The notes beneath the pieces were generated by a model that was given only the letters and a program-made list of their open reading frames with translations, did no database searches and was not told the origin of the DNA. 9,408 nucleotides of DNA from assembly GCA_046596415.1 (NCBI GenBank), contig JBKJML010000182.1, positions 1 to 9,408 of the forward strand, given 5' to 3'. The stretch is from JBKJML01 sp046596415 (lineage in GTDB: Bacteria; Actinomycetota; Thermoleophilia; Gaiellales; Gaiellaceae). The first letter of the stretch is position 1. Each line of letters begins with the position of its first letter. Made by a program: the position numbers and the translations under genes. This document shows, in pieces, positions 1 to 5,515 of this stretch.

Positions 1-361
1 CGAAGCTGCCACCGGCGAGCGGGCTGCGGGCGAATGCGATCCGCGCACCGTCGAACGACCAGGCCGGAGTCACGTCGACGCGGTCGCTGACTGCCGTCAG
101 CCGCTTCAGGCCGCCGCCGTCGCTGCGCACGACCCAGATGCTCGCGCCGCGCTCGCCCGGCTCCTGGCGGGAGAAGGCGATCCGGCGCCTGTCAGGCGAG
201 AAGTCCGGCCACGAGTCGTCCGCGGCGCCGGACGTGACCTGGGCCGCACCGAGCCAGAGGTCCCCGCCGCGGGCCTCGACGGTGCCCGGCGCGAAGCGCT
301 TGGCTCCTGCCGAAGGGGCGACGAGCAGCATCAGCCCGACGAGCACTACGAGGCGCCTCAT
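1..361 (-). CDS. Secreted TolB/PD40-type beta-propeller protein (N-terminal 120 codons, cut by window edge)
   Basis: The reading frame opens at an ATG at 361 and runs off the left edge without a stop. It starts with a clear Sec signal peptide: MRR, a hydrophobic stretch of about 12 residues (LVVLVGLMLLVA) and an APSAGA-type cleavage site near residue 20. The mature part shows two beta-propeller blades of the PD40/TolB-N kind: W-P-D-F-S-P-D followed by R-R-I-A-F-S-R, then I-W-V-V-R-S-D-G-G-G-L-K-R-L-T, then P-A-W-S-F-D-G-A-R-I-A-F. Such propellers lie outside the membrane and act in protein interaction or substrate binding; no specific function can be assigned. Its ATG overlaps the TGA of the upstream CoA-transferase gene (ATGA, 358-361), so the two are probably translationally coupled. 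No separate promoter is visible. Confidence 0.85.
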   Translation of the reverse strand, partial: MRRLVVLVGLMLLVAPSAGAKRFAPGTVEARGGDLWLGAAQVTSGAADDSWPDFSPDRRRIAFSRQEPGERGASIWVVRSDGGGLKRLTAVSDRVDVTPAWSFDGARIAFARSPLAGGSF

Positions 362-1326
362 GCCAGACCCAGCTCCCGGCGCCACGCGTCCGTATGGGCT
401 CCGAGTGCCGCCGACGCGCCTGCGTCCGGTGTGCCGAACTCGGCAGCGGCCTCCGCCAACGTCGCGACCGGGCCGACGCAGACGTCCTCGCCGTCGAAGA
501 GCGCGAGCCAGGCGGCAAGCGGTCGGGTCGCGATCACGGCGGCGAGCTCGGGTAGCTCAGGCTCGAACTGGCGTGCCGCGAGCTCGGGTAGGCCGACGAG
601 CTCGACGAGGCGCACCCAGAACTTCGGCTCGAGCGCCGCGACCGTCAGGTGACGGCCGTCTGCCGTCTCGTAGATCGAGTAACAGGCGACACCGCCGGTC
701 AGGAAGCGCGGCAGCGGGTCGCCACCGAGCCGGTAGGACGCGAGCCGATGGGTGCCGTGCGTCATCGAGATCTCGATCGCGGCGCCCTCGCCGGTTCGCT
801 CGCGGTACAGGAGCGCCGCCAGCACCTCGGCGACCGCTCCCAGGGCGCCCGCTGCAAGGTCGGCGGGCTGGAGCGGTGGCAGGCCCGGCGCGGTGTCGTG
901 CAGGAGACCTGCCCAGCCGACGTAGTTCAGATCGTGGCCGGCGCGGCGCTCGTGGGGGTTGCCAGTGCCGAAGCCGGTGATCGAGCAATAGACGACGCGC
1001 GCCGGCAGATCGGCCGGTCCGATCCCGAGCCTCGCCGCAACGCCGGGGCGGAAGCCCTCGAGGATCACGTCGGCGCGCGAGCAGAGAGCGCGCGCGAGGG
1101 GAAGGTCACGCTTCAGGTCGCACGTCACCGACTCCTTACCGGCGGCGAGCGCGTCGTCCCACGCCGGCGCGGTCGTGCGCATCGGGTCGCCGTCCGGCGC
1201 CTCCAGGCGTACGACCCGGGCTCCGAGCCGGAGCAGCTCACGGCTCGCGTACGCGCCCGGCAGGTACCGGGTCAGGTCGACCACGAGCATCCCGGCGAGC
1301 GGTTGCACGGCCGCGGACGGTACCAC
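358..1326 (-). CDS. CaiB/BaiF family III CoA-transferase, alpha-methylacyl-CoA racemase-like
   Basis: The 322-residue product belongs to the family III CoA-transferases, cytosolic enzymes that move CoA between acids or racemize 2-methylacyl-CoA thioesters. The N-terminal motif L-A-G-M-L-V-V-D-L-T-R-Y-L-P-G is the usual family start. The active site looks racemase-like: H131-D132 in G-H-D-L-N-Y, D156 in Q-P-A-D-L-A-A-G and E233 in A-L-E-P-K-F-W line up with the His126/Asp156/Glu241 set known from the mycobacterial racemase MCR. The protein is somewhat shorter than typical (about 360). The given start is GTG at 1326 with no Shine-Dalgarno; GTG at 1308 or ATG at 1290 (residue 13) are real alternatives and would leave more room for the divergent promoter. 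It is coupled to the propeller gene downstream. The adjacent FadR-like TetR gene is the likely regulator. Acyl-CoA substrate unknown. Confidence 0.9.
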   Translation of the reverse strand: MVPSAAVQPLAGMLVVDLTRYLPGAYASRELLRLGARVVRLEAPDGDPMRTTAPAWDDALAAGKESVTCDLKRDLPLARALCSRADVILEGFRPGVAARLGIGPADLPARVVYCSITGFGTGNPHERRAGHDLNYVGWAGLLHDTAPGLPPLQPADLAAGALGAVAEVLAALLYRERTGEGAAIEISMTHGTHRLASYRLGGDPLPRFLTGGVACYSIYETADGRHLTVAALEPKFWVRLVELVGLPELAARQFEPELPELAAVIATRPLAAWLALFDGEDVCVGPVATLAEAAAEFGTPDAGASAALGAHTDAWRRELGLA

Positions 1327-1357
1327 TACAGTGCGACGACGTTGACTGTCCGTTCAA
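1327..1357. promoter_or_regulatory. Candidate TetR operator and overlapping divergent promoter elements
   Basis: Between the divergent CoA-transferase and tetR genes lies TTGACTGTCCGTTCAA (1342-1357), an imperfect palindrome with 4-bp outer arms TTGA/TCAA and a matching inner G..C pair. That size and symmetry suit a TetR-type dimer. It begins exactly on the proposed TTG start of tetR. Rightward, TTGCAC (1303-1308), an 18-bp spacer and TACAGT (1327-1332) could be the tetR promoter. Leftward, TTGAAC (1357-1352) and TGTAGT (1332-1327) could serve the CoA-transferase, with a rather long 19-bp spacer. Both assignments are inference from weak hexamers; the palindrome itself is seen directly. Confidence 0.4.
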
Positions 1358-1959
1358 TCGCCCAGGCGGAGAAGCGCCGGCTGATTCTCGACGCCGCCGT
1401 CCGCGTTTTCGCCCGCAAGGGCTACCACACCTGCCGCGTCGGCGACATCGCCGAGGAGGCGGGCGTGGCGCACGGGCTGCTCTACCACTACTTCGAGTCG
1501 AAGGAGGCGGTTCTCGAGACCGTCTTCCGCGAGAACTGGCGCCTGCTCGTCGACGCCGTGCGCGCGGTCGAGGCCACCGGTGACCCGGCGCTCGAGCAGT
1601 TGCGCCACGTGGCCGCGATCCTGCTCCGCTCGTGGCGCGACTCGCCTGACCTCGTGCGCGTGCTCGTGCGCGAGGTGGCGCGCAGCCCTCAACTCCAGGA
1701 CCGGGTCGAGGAGATCGGCGAGATCTTCGACGCGATCCAGCGGATCGTGGAGCAGGGGCAGGCGGAGGGAAGCTTCCGCAGCGAGCTCGACGCCCGACTC
1801 GCGACCTGGATCTTCTACGGTGCGCTGGAGGAGCTGTTGACTGGCTGGGTGCTCGGCCAGCTGCCGGACGGGGACGAGGAGGTGGCGCGTGCCGAGCGAA
1901 CGATCATCGACGTCGTCTGCGGTGGCATCGCCCGTACGGGCGCCCCGGCCCCAGCCTGA
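1342..1959 (+). CDS. TetR-family transcriptional regulator, FadR (fatty-acid) type
   Basis: This 205-residue product is a one-domain TetR repressor. The DNA-binding helix-turn-helix is at about residues 33-52, ending in the typical G-L-L-Y-H-Y-F-E-S-K-E signature. The ligand-binding part ends in Y-G-A-L-E-E-L-L-T-G-W-V-L-G, which resembles the C-terminus of the acyl-CoA-responsive TetR regulator FadR of Bacillus. With an acyl-CoA-type enzyme divergent to it, control of lipid or acyl-CoA metabolism is the best guess. The start is chosen as TTG at 1342: it is the only start codon in frame at a sensible distance before the HTH. The open frame upstream of it is antisense to the CoA-transferase and is not coding. 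There is no clear Shine-Dalgarno. The last 71 bp overlap the MFS gene, so the two are co-transcribed and the regulator may also control the transporter. Confidence 0.88.
   Translation: MTVRSIAQAEKRRLILDAAVRVFARKGYHTCRVGDIAEEAGVAHGLLYHYFESKEAVLETVFRENWRLLVDAVRAVEATGDPALEQLRHVAAILLRSWRDSPDLVRVLVREVARSPQLQDRVEEIGEIFDAIQRIVEQGQAEGSFRSELDARLATWIFYGALEELLTGWVLGQLPDGDEEVARAERTIIDVVCGGIARTGAPAPA
1876..1882 (+). promoter_or_regulatory. Strong ribosome binding site of the MFS gene, inside tetR
   Basis: GAGGAGG sits 6 nt before the GTG at 1889 and is fully within the tetR coding sequence. It decides the start of the transporter at a 71-bp overlap, instead of the later GTG at 1922. Confidence 0.7.
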
Positions 1960-3166
1960 GGGCTCTACCCGCACCATCTGGACGCTCGGCTTCGGCGCGT
2001 TCGGCCTTGCCTTCTCGCTGACGACGACGGCTGCCTACCTGCCGCCACTCCTCGGCCGCTTCACCGATTCGACCACCCTGATCGCACTCGTTCTTGCGAT
2101 GGAGGGCGTGTTCGCGCTGGCGCTGCCGGTCGTGATCGGCCCGTGGAGCGACACCTTCCACACGCCGCTCGGGCGCAGGCGGCCGTTTATGCTCGTGGCG
2201 CTCGGCCCGATCGGCTTCTGTCTTGCGTTGATCGCGTTCATGCCGAACCTGTGGACGACGGCCCTGCTCGTCTTCGCGTTCTTCTTCGCCTACTACGTCT
2301 ACGAGCCGCCCTATCGCGGTCTCTACCCCGACTTGCTGCCCGAGCAGCTGTACGGCCGCGCGCAGGGTGTTCAGCACCTGTTGAGAGGGATCGCGCTCGG
2401 CACGGCGCTGATCGGTGGCGGTGTGCTCTATCACCTCTGGGAGCCGTGGCCCTTCCTCGTGGCGTCCGTCATCGTGACCGCCGCCTGCGCTGTGCCGATC
2501 CTCTTCGTGCGTGAGGACGGTGGCCACGGCCGGGTCTTCGCGGGCGTTCGAAGCTACGTCGCGCAGAGCTGGCGCGTCTTCCGTCGCGACGCCGACGTGC
2601 GGCGGTTCCTGATCGCGAACTCCGCCTGGGAAGGGGCCTTTGCAGGCGCGCGCACGTTCGTTGTCCTCTACATCACGGTCGGGCTCGGGCAGCCGCTCTC
2701 GGTGACGACGGCTGCGCTCGCGTCGGTTGCCGGCGGCTACATCGTGGCGGCGCTCGTCGCGGGCCGGCTCGGCGATCGATTCGGGCTCGGCCGGATCATC
2801 TTCCTCGCCTCGTTCGTCTACGGGATCGGGATGCTCCTCGGCGGCTTCGGTCGTACCTGGCACGAGTGGTACCTACCGGTCATCTTCGTCGTCGCGATCG
2901 CCGGCGGTGCAGTGATGACGCTCTCTTGGGGGCTGCTCTTCAAGTTGATGCCCGCCGAGGATCGGGGGGCGATCGCGGGCCTTGCGACGACGACGAAGGG
3001 GATCGGCCTGCTGATCGGACCGCTCCTCGCCGGCGCGTCGATCGACCTGCTCCAGGGGCCGCTCGGGTCGACGAAGGGCTACCAGGCTCTCTGGCCGGTC
3101 CTCGCGATCCCGATCCTGGCCGTGATCCCGCTCGTCGGGCGGCTTGCGCGCGCGGAGGAGCGTTAG
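1889..3166 (+). CDS. MFS transporter, SLC45/GPH-like
   Basis: The 425-residue product has about 12 hydrophobic segments after a 28-residue polar N-terminus and is an inner-membrane secondary transporter of the major facilitator superfamily. The loop between the second and third segments, G-P-W-S-D-T-F-H-T-P-L-G-R-R-R-P-F (residues 84-100), is the form seen in the SLC45/sucrose and glycoside-pentoside-hexuronide transporters, so a sugar or glycoside proton symporter is possible, but the neighbours suggest acyl-CoA metabolism and the substrate is open. A second MFS-type loop, A-G-R-L-G-D-R-F-G-L-G-R, is at 291-302. The GTG start at 1889 lies inside tetR and is supported by an excellent GAGGAGG Shine-Dalgarno ending 6 nt upstream; GTG at 1922 is the only other nearby choice. 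The stop codon overlaps that of the convergent gene. Confidence 0.9.
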   Translation: MPSERSSTSSAVASPVRAPRPQPEGSTRTIWTLGFGAFGLAFSLTTTAAYLPPLLGRFTDSTTLIALVLAMEGVFALALPVVIGPWSDTFHTPLGRRRPFMLVALGPIGFCLALIAFMPNLWTTALLVFAFFFAYYVYEPPYRGLYPDLLPEQLYGRAQGVQHLLRGIALGTALIGGGVLYHLWEPWPFLVASVIVTAACAVPILFVREDGGHGRVFAGVRSYVAQSWRVFRRDADVRRFLIANSAWEGAFAGARTFVVLYITVGLGQPLSVTTAALASVAGGYIVAALVAGRLGDRFGLGRIIFLASFVYGIGMLLGGFGRTWHEWYLPVIFVVAIAGGAVMTLSWGLLFKLMPAEDRGAIAGLATTTKGIGLLIGPLLAGASIDLLQGPLGSTKGYQALWPVLAIPILAVIPLVGRLARAEER

Positions 3167-3651
3167 CGACAGACGGGCTCGCCGGGCCGGAGGAGCGCGA
3201 AGCCCCAGACCTCGAGCTCGACGACGTAGAACGCCGTCGTTGTGCCGCGTAGCGGCAGGGTGAGCGCCTCGTACGACCCACAGGAGACACGCGTGAGGGG
3301 GCCGTACACGGCGGTGACTCGAGCGACGGGGTCGCCGATCGCCACGCCGCGGTTTGTGCTCCAGCCCTGCGGTGACCAGAGCGTGAAGAGCGCGCTGACC
3401 CGCCCGTTGCGGAACGTGACTCCGGCACCCTCGGGCTTGAAGGCGAAGTAATTGAAGTACCAGGTCGGGCGGGCGCACGAGCGGCAGGTGCCGTGGGCGC
3501 GGCCCCAGGCGCGCTCGACCTCGGCGCGTGTCGCTTCGAGCGAGAGCCCGCCGAGGCTCCGGCCGGGGACGACCTGCCCGGGTGAAGGGGGTGCGGCGGT
3601 CGCGGGTGCAGCCAGCCAGAGCGCGGCGGCGATTGCAGCGGCGAGACGCAC
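3163..3651 (-). CDS. Small secreted four-cysteine protein with an internal repeat, function unknown
   Basis: The 162-residue product has a Sec signal peptide (residues 1-20, A-P-A-T-A-A cleavage region) and a mature part of about 142 residues with cysteines at 56, 59, 124 and 161, which could form two disulfides outside the cell. Two segments look alike: residues 30-56 (G-R-S-L-G-G-L-S-L-E-A-T-R-A-E-V-E-R-A-W-G) and 102-124 (G-V-A-I-G-D-P-V-A-R-V-T-A-V-Y-G), each ending in a cysteine. That pattern is reminiscent of BamE/BLIP-like half-domains, but this is only a resemblance and I do not recognise the family. The start is GTG at 3651, 6 nt downstream of a TATGCT -10 box, suggesting a leaderless transcript. 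Its TAA overlaps the TAG of the convergent MFS gene (3163-3166). Confidence 0.8.
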   Translation of the reverse strand: MRLAAAIAAALWLAAPATAAPPSPGQVVPGRSLGGLSLEATRAEVERAWGRAHGTCRSCARPTWYFNYFAFKPEGAGVTFRNGRVSALFTLWSPQGWSTNRGVAIGDPVARVTAVYGPLTRVSCGSYEALTLPLRGTTTAFYVVELEVWGFALLRPGEPVCR

Positions 3652-3657
3652 TCCGGC

Positions 3658-3663
3658 AGCATA
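3658..3663 (-). promoter_or_regulatory. Candidate -10 box for a leaderless transcript
   Basis: On the minus strand TATGCT lies 6 nt before the GTG start at 3651. No Shine-Dalgarno is present. A TANNNT box at this distance puts the transcription start on the start codon itself, an arrangement common in actinobacteria. No good -35 is seen. Confidence 0.45.
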
Positions 3664-3668
3664 GGGCC

Positions 3669-3797
3669 GTGGAGTCGTTCAGCGTCTTCGACGGGGAGCT
3701 CGACCTCGAACGCGACCAGCGCCCGGGCGATGTCGTCTGCTTCCGCGAGGGGCCGGAGGGCGCGCGCCTGGTCGCTGGCTTTTTCCTCGTTCAGTAG
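3669..3797 (+). pseudogene. Probable cupin-domain remnant (42 codons)
   Basis: In the gap between two minus-strand genes, a plus-strand frame from a GTG at 3669 to TAG at 3795 reads V-E-S-F-S-V-F-D-G-E-L-D-L-E-R, then R-P-G-D-V-V-C-F-R-E-G-P-E-G-A-R-L-V-A-G. This follows the core of small single-domain cupins, in which a G-E-L strand is followed by R-P-G-D-[LV]-V-C-F-P-E-G-P-x-G-A-H. Here the expected Pro after C-F is Arg and the metal-ligand His is Arg. The parts before and after the core are missing: upstream the frame is antisense to a real gene. A decayed fragment is more likely than a working 42-residue protein. The antisense frame is also open but has no start codon. It overlaps the end of the DsrE gene by 7 bp. 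Confidence 0.35.
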
Positions 3798-4153
3798 CTG
3801 AAAACCGTCGCCGCCTCGTCGCCGATCCACTCCCAGAGCGGCGTCGCCCCCGCGAGCCGGGCGTTCCCGACCAGCTGCGCCTCGTCCAGCTTCTTCGAGT
3901 TGAAGCAGATCGGACAGACGAGCAGCTCGCCACCGCCGTCGGCGAATTGCTGGAAGAGACGCGCGAGCGGCGGGCAGCCCTCGCACGCGACCGCATCCGC
4001 AACGTTCGGTAGCGCAAGTCGGACCGCCTCCTTGGACAGGAACATCGCCACCTGCTTCCCCCGCTCGAGCGCTGCGCCGCCCACGAGGAACGCAACGGTC
4101 ACCTTCTCCCCGTCCTCGAGGCCGGTGGACAGGTTGATCACAACTTTCGCCAT
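3791..4153 (-). CDS. DsrE-family protein with two CxxC pairs
   Basis: The 120-residue cytosolic product begins M-A-K-V-V-I-N-L-S-T-G-L-E-D and fits the DsrE/DsrF-like fold (PF02635 type), whose members carry sulfur or other thiol-bound groups on cysteines in relay reactions. Cysteines come as C57-x-x-C60 (A-C-E-G-C-P-P-L) and C80-x-x-C83 (V-C-P-I-C-F-N-S-K-K-L); the second pair lies where DsrE proteins hold their active cysteine. The G-A-x-L-W-x-W-type end (T-P-L-W-E-W-I) is usual for this subgroup. It starts 3 bp after the stop of the selenocysteine methyltransferase, with a GAAGGGAG ribosome site within the end of that gene, so the two are made together. A role in passing sulfur, selenium or a bound metalloid to or from the methyltransferase, or reducing its selenol, is inference. 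Confidence 0.88.
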   Translation of the reverse strand: MAKVVINLSTGLEDGEKVTVAFLVGGAALERGKQVAMFLSKEAVRLALPNVADAVACEGCPPLARLFQQFADGGGELLVCPICFNSKKLDEAQLVGNARLAGATPLWEWIGDEAATVFSY

Positions 4154-4156
4154 CGT

Positions 4157-4939
4157 TCAGCTCCCTTCAGGTTTGAATGCCTTGACTGTGGTGCCGTGCG
4201 CGCCGAACTTGACCGCCTTCCGGCGCGTGTCCTCGAACTTGGAGCGGGCGTACGTGGCGACCAGGTTGCCGCTCTCGATCCGCTCGAAGCCGTGCCGTTC
4301 GAGTGTCTCCGCGTACTCTGCTTCCAGCAGAGCCCCGGCGATTCAGCCAGTCCAGAGGTCGATGTTGCGTCGTCCCTCCTCGCTCACCGGCCGCTGGATC
4401 GTGACATCGGCGACCTGGATGCGGCCGCCCGGCACGAGCACGCGGTGCAGCTCTGAGAAGACCGCATCCTTGTCGGGGACCAGGTCGATGACGCCGTTCG
4501 AGATCACGACATCGAAGCTCGCGTCATCGAAGGGGAGGCGCTCGGCCTCGCCCTCGGCGAATGTCGCGTAATCGATTCCGAGCTCGGCCGCTCCGGCCCG
4601 CGCCTTCGCGAGCATCTCCGGCGTCATGTCGATCCCCGTCACGGAGCCATCCGTCCCGACCATCTGCGCGGCTACGAGCGAGTCGAGCCCCGCGCCACAG
4701 CCGACGTCGAGCACGCGCTCCCCCGGCGCGAGCGCCCCGAGCGAGAACGGGTTTGCGACGCCGGCGAACGACTCCGCCGAGCCCTCGGGAACGCGTGCCA
4801 GCAACGCCTCGGGATAGCCGAGGTCGGCCGCCCACGCCCGCCCGGTCGGGAACATGAAGTCCCGCTCCGGCTCCTGCGAGACGGAGGCATAGGTCTTCCG
4901 GATCTCGCGCTTGAGCAGCTCGACGTCGACGCCCGTCAC
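4157..4939 (-). CDS. ArsM-like SAM-dependent methyltransferase, selenoprotein (Sec199 encoded by TGA)
   Basis: Read through one in-frame TGA (4345-4343), this gene encodes 260 residues. The class I methyltransferase core is plain: SAM motif I V-L-D-V-G-C-G-A-G (76-84), the acidic motif II G-I-D-M (102-105), and V-I-S-N-G-V-I-D-L-V-P-D-K (145-157). The N-terminal F-P-T-G-R (30-34) is also family-like. The codon at 199 stands in W-T-G-[TGA]-I-A-G-A-L, where ArsM-type enzymes have G-C-[IV]-A-G-A-L; the frame then continues with E-Y-A-E-T-L-E-R-H-G-F-E-R-I-E, the expected C-terminal helix and strand, to a TGA at 4157. The other ArsM substrate cysteine (S-N-C-V-I-N-L) is Gly148. C81, in the SAM loop, is the only cysteine. 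Start: GTG at 4939, overlapping the TGA of the membrane-protein gene (GTGA), with no Shine-Dalgarno, so coupled. Substrate (arsenite or another soft metal/chalcogen) is unproven. Confidence 0.9.
4315..4333 (-). promoter_or_regulatory. Bacterial SECIS hairpin for Sec199
   Basis: On the transcript the sequence GCUCUGC-UGGAA-GCAGAGU forms a 7-bp stem (six Watson-Crick pairs and one closing G-U) with a five-base loop whose second and third bases are G. The loop starts 17 nt after the UGA. Stem length, loop size, loop G and distance all match the general description of the bacterial SECIS element recognised by SelB. It encodes part of A-L-L-E-A-E-Y, so it lies wholly in the coding sequence. Confidence 0.82.
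4343..4345 (-). other. Selenocysteine codon (TGA) of the first methyltransferase
   Basis: The TGA replaces the conserved cysteine codon of the W-x-G-C-[IV]-A-G-A-L motif. Sixty-one further codons with family-like sequence follow in the same frame, then a normal stop 3 bp before the DsrE start. Confidence 0.88.
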
Positions 4940-5427
4940 CGGTGGGCCGCCAGGATCGCCTTCCCGGAGAGTACGGCGCCGGCGACGAAGATTGCGGTTG
5001 CGAGGTAGATGAGGCCGAGGTGCCCGATCGTGGCGAAGCCGTAGGGGTAGTGAGCGGGGAGCGCGACGGCGAGGCCGAGCACGGGCGCGGCGACGGCGCC
5101 GACCCACGCCCACGCCAGGCCGCGGCGAACGCCGAACCAGGAGAGGAAGAGGACGGCGAGCCCCGTGGCGGCGATGAAGCCGGAGACGGCGATGTGCAGG
5201 TGCCCGATGTAGTCGTGCAGCGAGGGGCTGAACGCCTCGATCTGGGCGTTGTCGACACTGACCTGGTCAGGGCCGATCCCGAGCTCGAGGAAGCTGTCGG
5301 TGAAGTTGCGGCTGAAGAAGAGGACGGCGTAGCCGATGAAGCCGAGCGAGGCGAGGGCCATCAGGCCCGAGCCGTTTCGCAGCCCCGGCGATTCGGCGCC
5401 CGTGCGCGCCGTGGTGATCGTGGACAT
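4936..5427 (-). CDS. Four-TM membrane protein, function unknown, first gene of the selenoprotein operon
   Basis: The 163-residue product has four hydrophobic segments, at about 22-40, 78-99, 104-124 and 133-157. I do not recognise the family. The loop between segments 1 and 2 is polar and ends in H-D-Y-I-G-H-L-H (71-78); the short motif I-G-H-L recurs at 134-137 before segment 4, so segments 1-2 and 3-4 may be an internal duplication. Histidines 71, 76, 78, 126 and 136 lie near membrane borders and could bind a metal or heme, which is only inference. The ATG at 5427 has a good AGAGGAACAG ribosome site. The stop overlaps the GTG of the methyltransferase gene, making an operon with it and DsrE. 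A role as exporter, thiol-redox partner or sensor for that operon is possible. Confidence 0.82.
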   Translation of the reverse strand: MSTITTARTGAESPGLRNGSGLMALASLGFIGYAVLFFSRNFTDSFLELGIGPDQVSVDNAQIEAFSPSLHDYIGHLHIAVSGFIAATGLAVLFLSWFGVRRGLAWAWVGAVAAPVLGLAVALPAHYPYGFATIGHLGLIYLATAIFVAGAVLSGKAILAAHR

Positions 5428-5482
5428 CTGTTCCTCTCTGGTCGAGTGACCTTCCACTGGCCAAGACGCTGCGCTACGGTGG

Positions 5483-5512
5483 GTTATTGCGCCCGGCAGC
5501 CGATGCAATAAC
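5483..5512. promoter_or_regulatory. Perfect inverted repeat in the divergent promoter region
   Basis: GTTATTGC (5483-5490) and GCAATAAC (5505-5512) are exact inverted repeats separated by 14 bp; their centres are 22 bp apart, about two helical turns. The arms are AT-rich in otherwise GC-rich DNA and are the most striking element of the 88-bp gap between the two operons (5428-5515). Each gene has GCAATAAC on its near side, so the element may be an operator for both directions or a pair of symmetric promoter boxes. The sigma-factor GTG (5516) lies only 3 bp after it, with no Shine-Dalgarno, which suggests leaderless translation. No canonical SigR-type GGAAT-N18-GTT promoter was found by eye. 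Confidence 0.55.
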
Positions 5513-5515
5513 GTC

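Noticed and set aside
649..1341. N-terminal extension of the TetR reading frame
   Set aside because: It is antisense to the CoA-transferase, low in complexity and not TetR-like; the HTH domain begins just after the TTG at 1342.
3652..3790. Minus-strand frame opposite the cupin fragment
   Set aside because: Open and of reasonable composition but has no ATG, GTG or TTG after the DsrE stop until its last few codons.
4343..4345. TGA as a pseudogene-making mutation or sequencing error
   Set aside because: The same replacement occurs in a second, diverged gene, the downstream frame is intact and family-like, and a SECIS-like hairpin follows.
4940..5113. Arg-rich N-terminal extension of the first methyltransferase
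   Set aside because: It is a shadow of the membrane-protein gene in another frame; the GTGA overlap start gives the usual family N-terminus.
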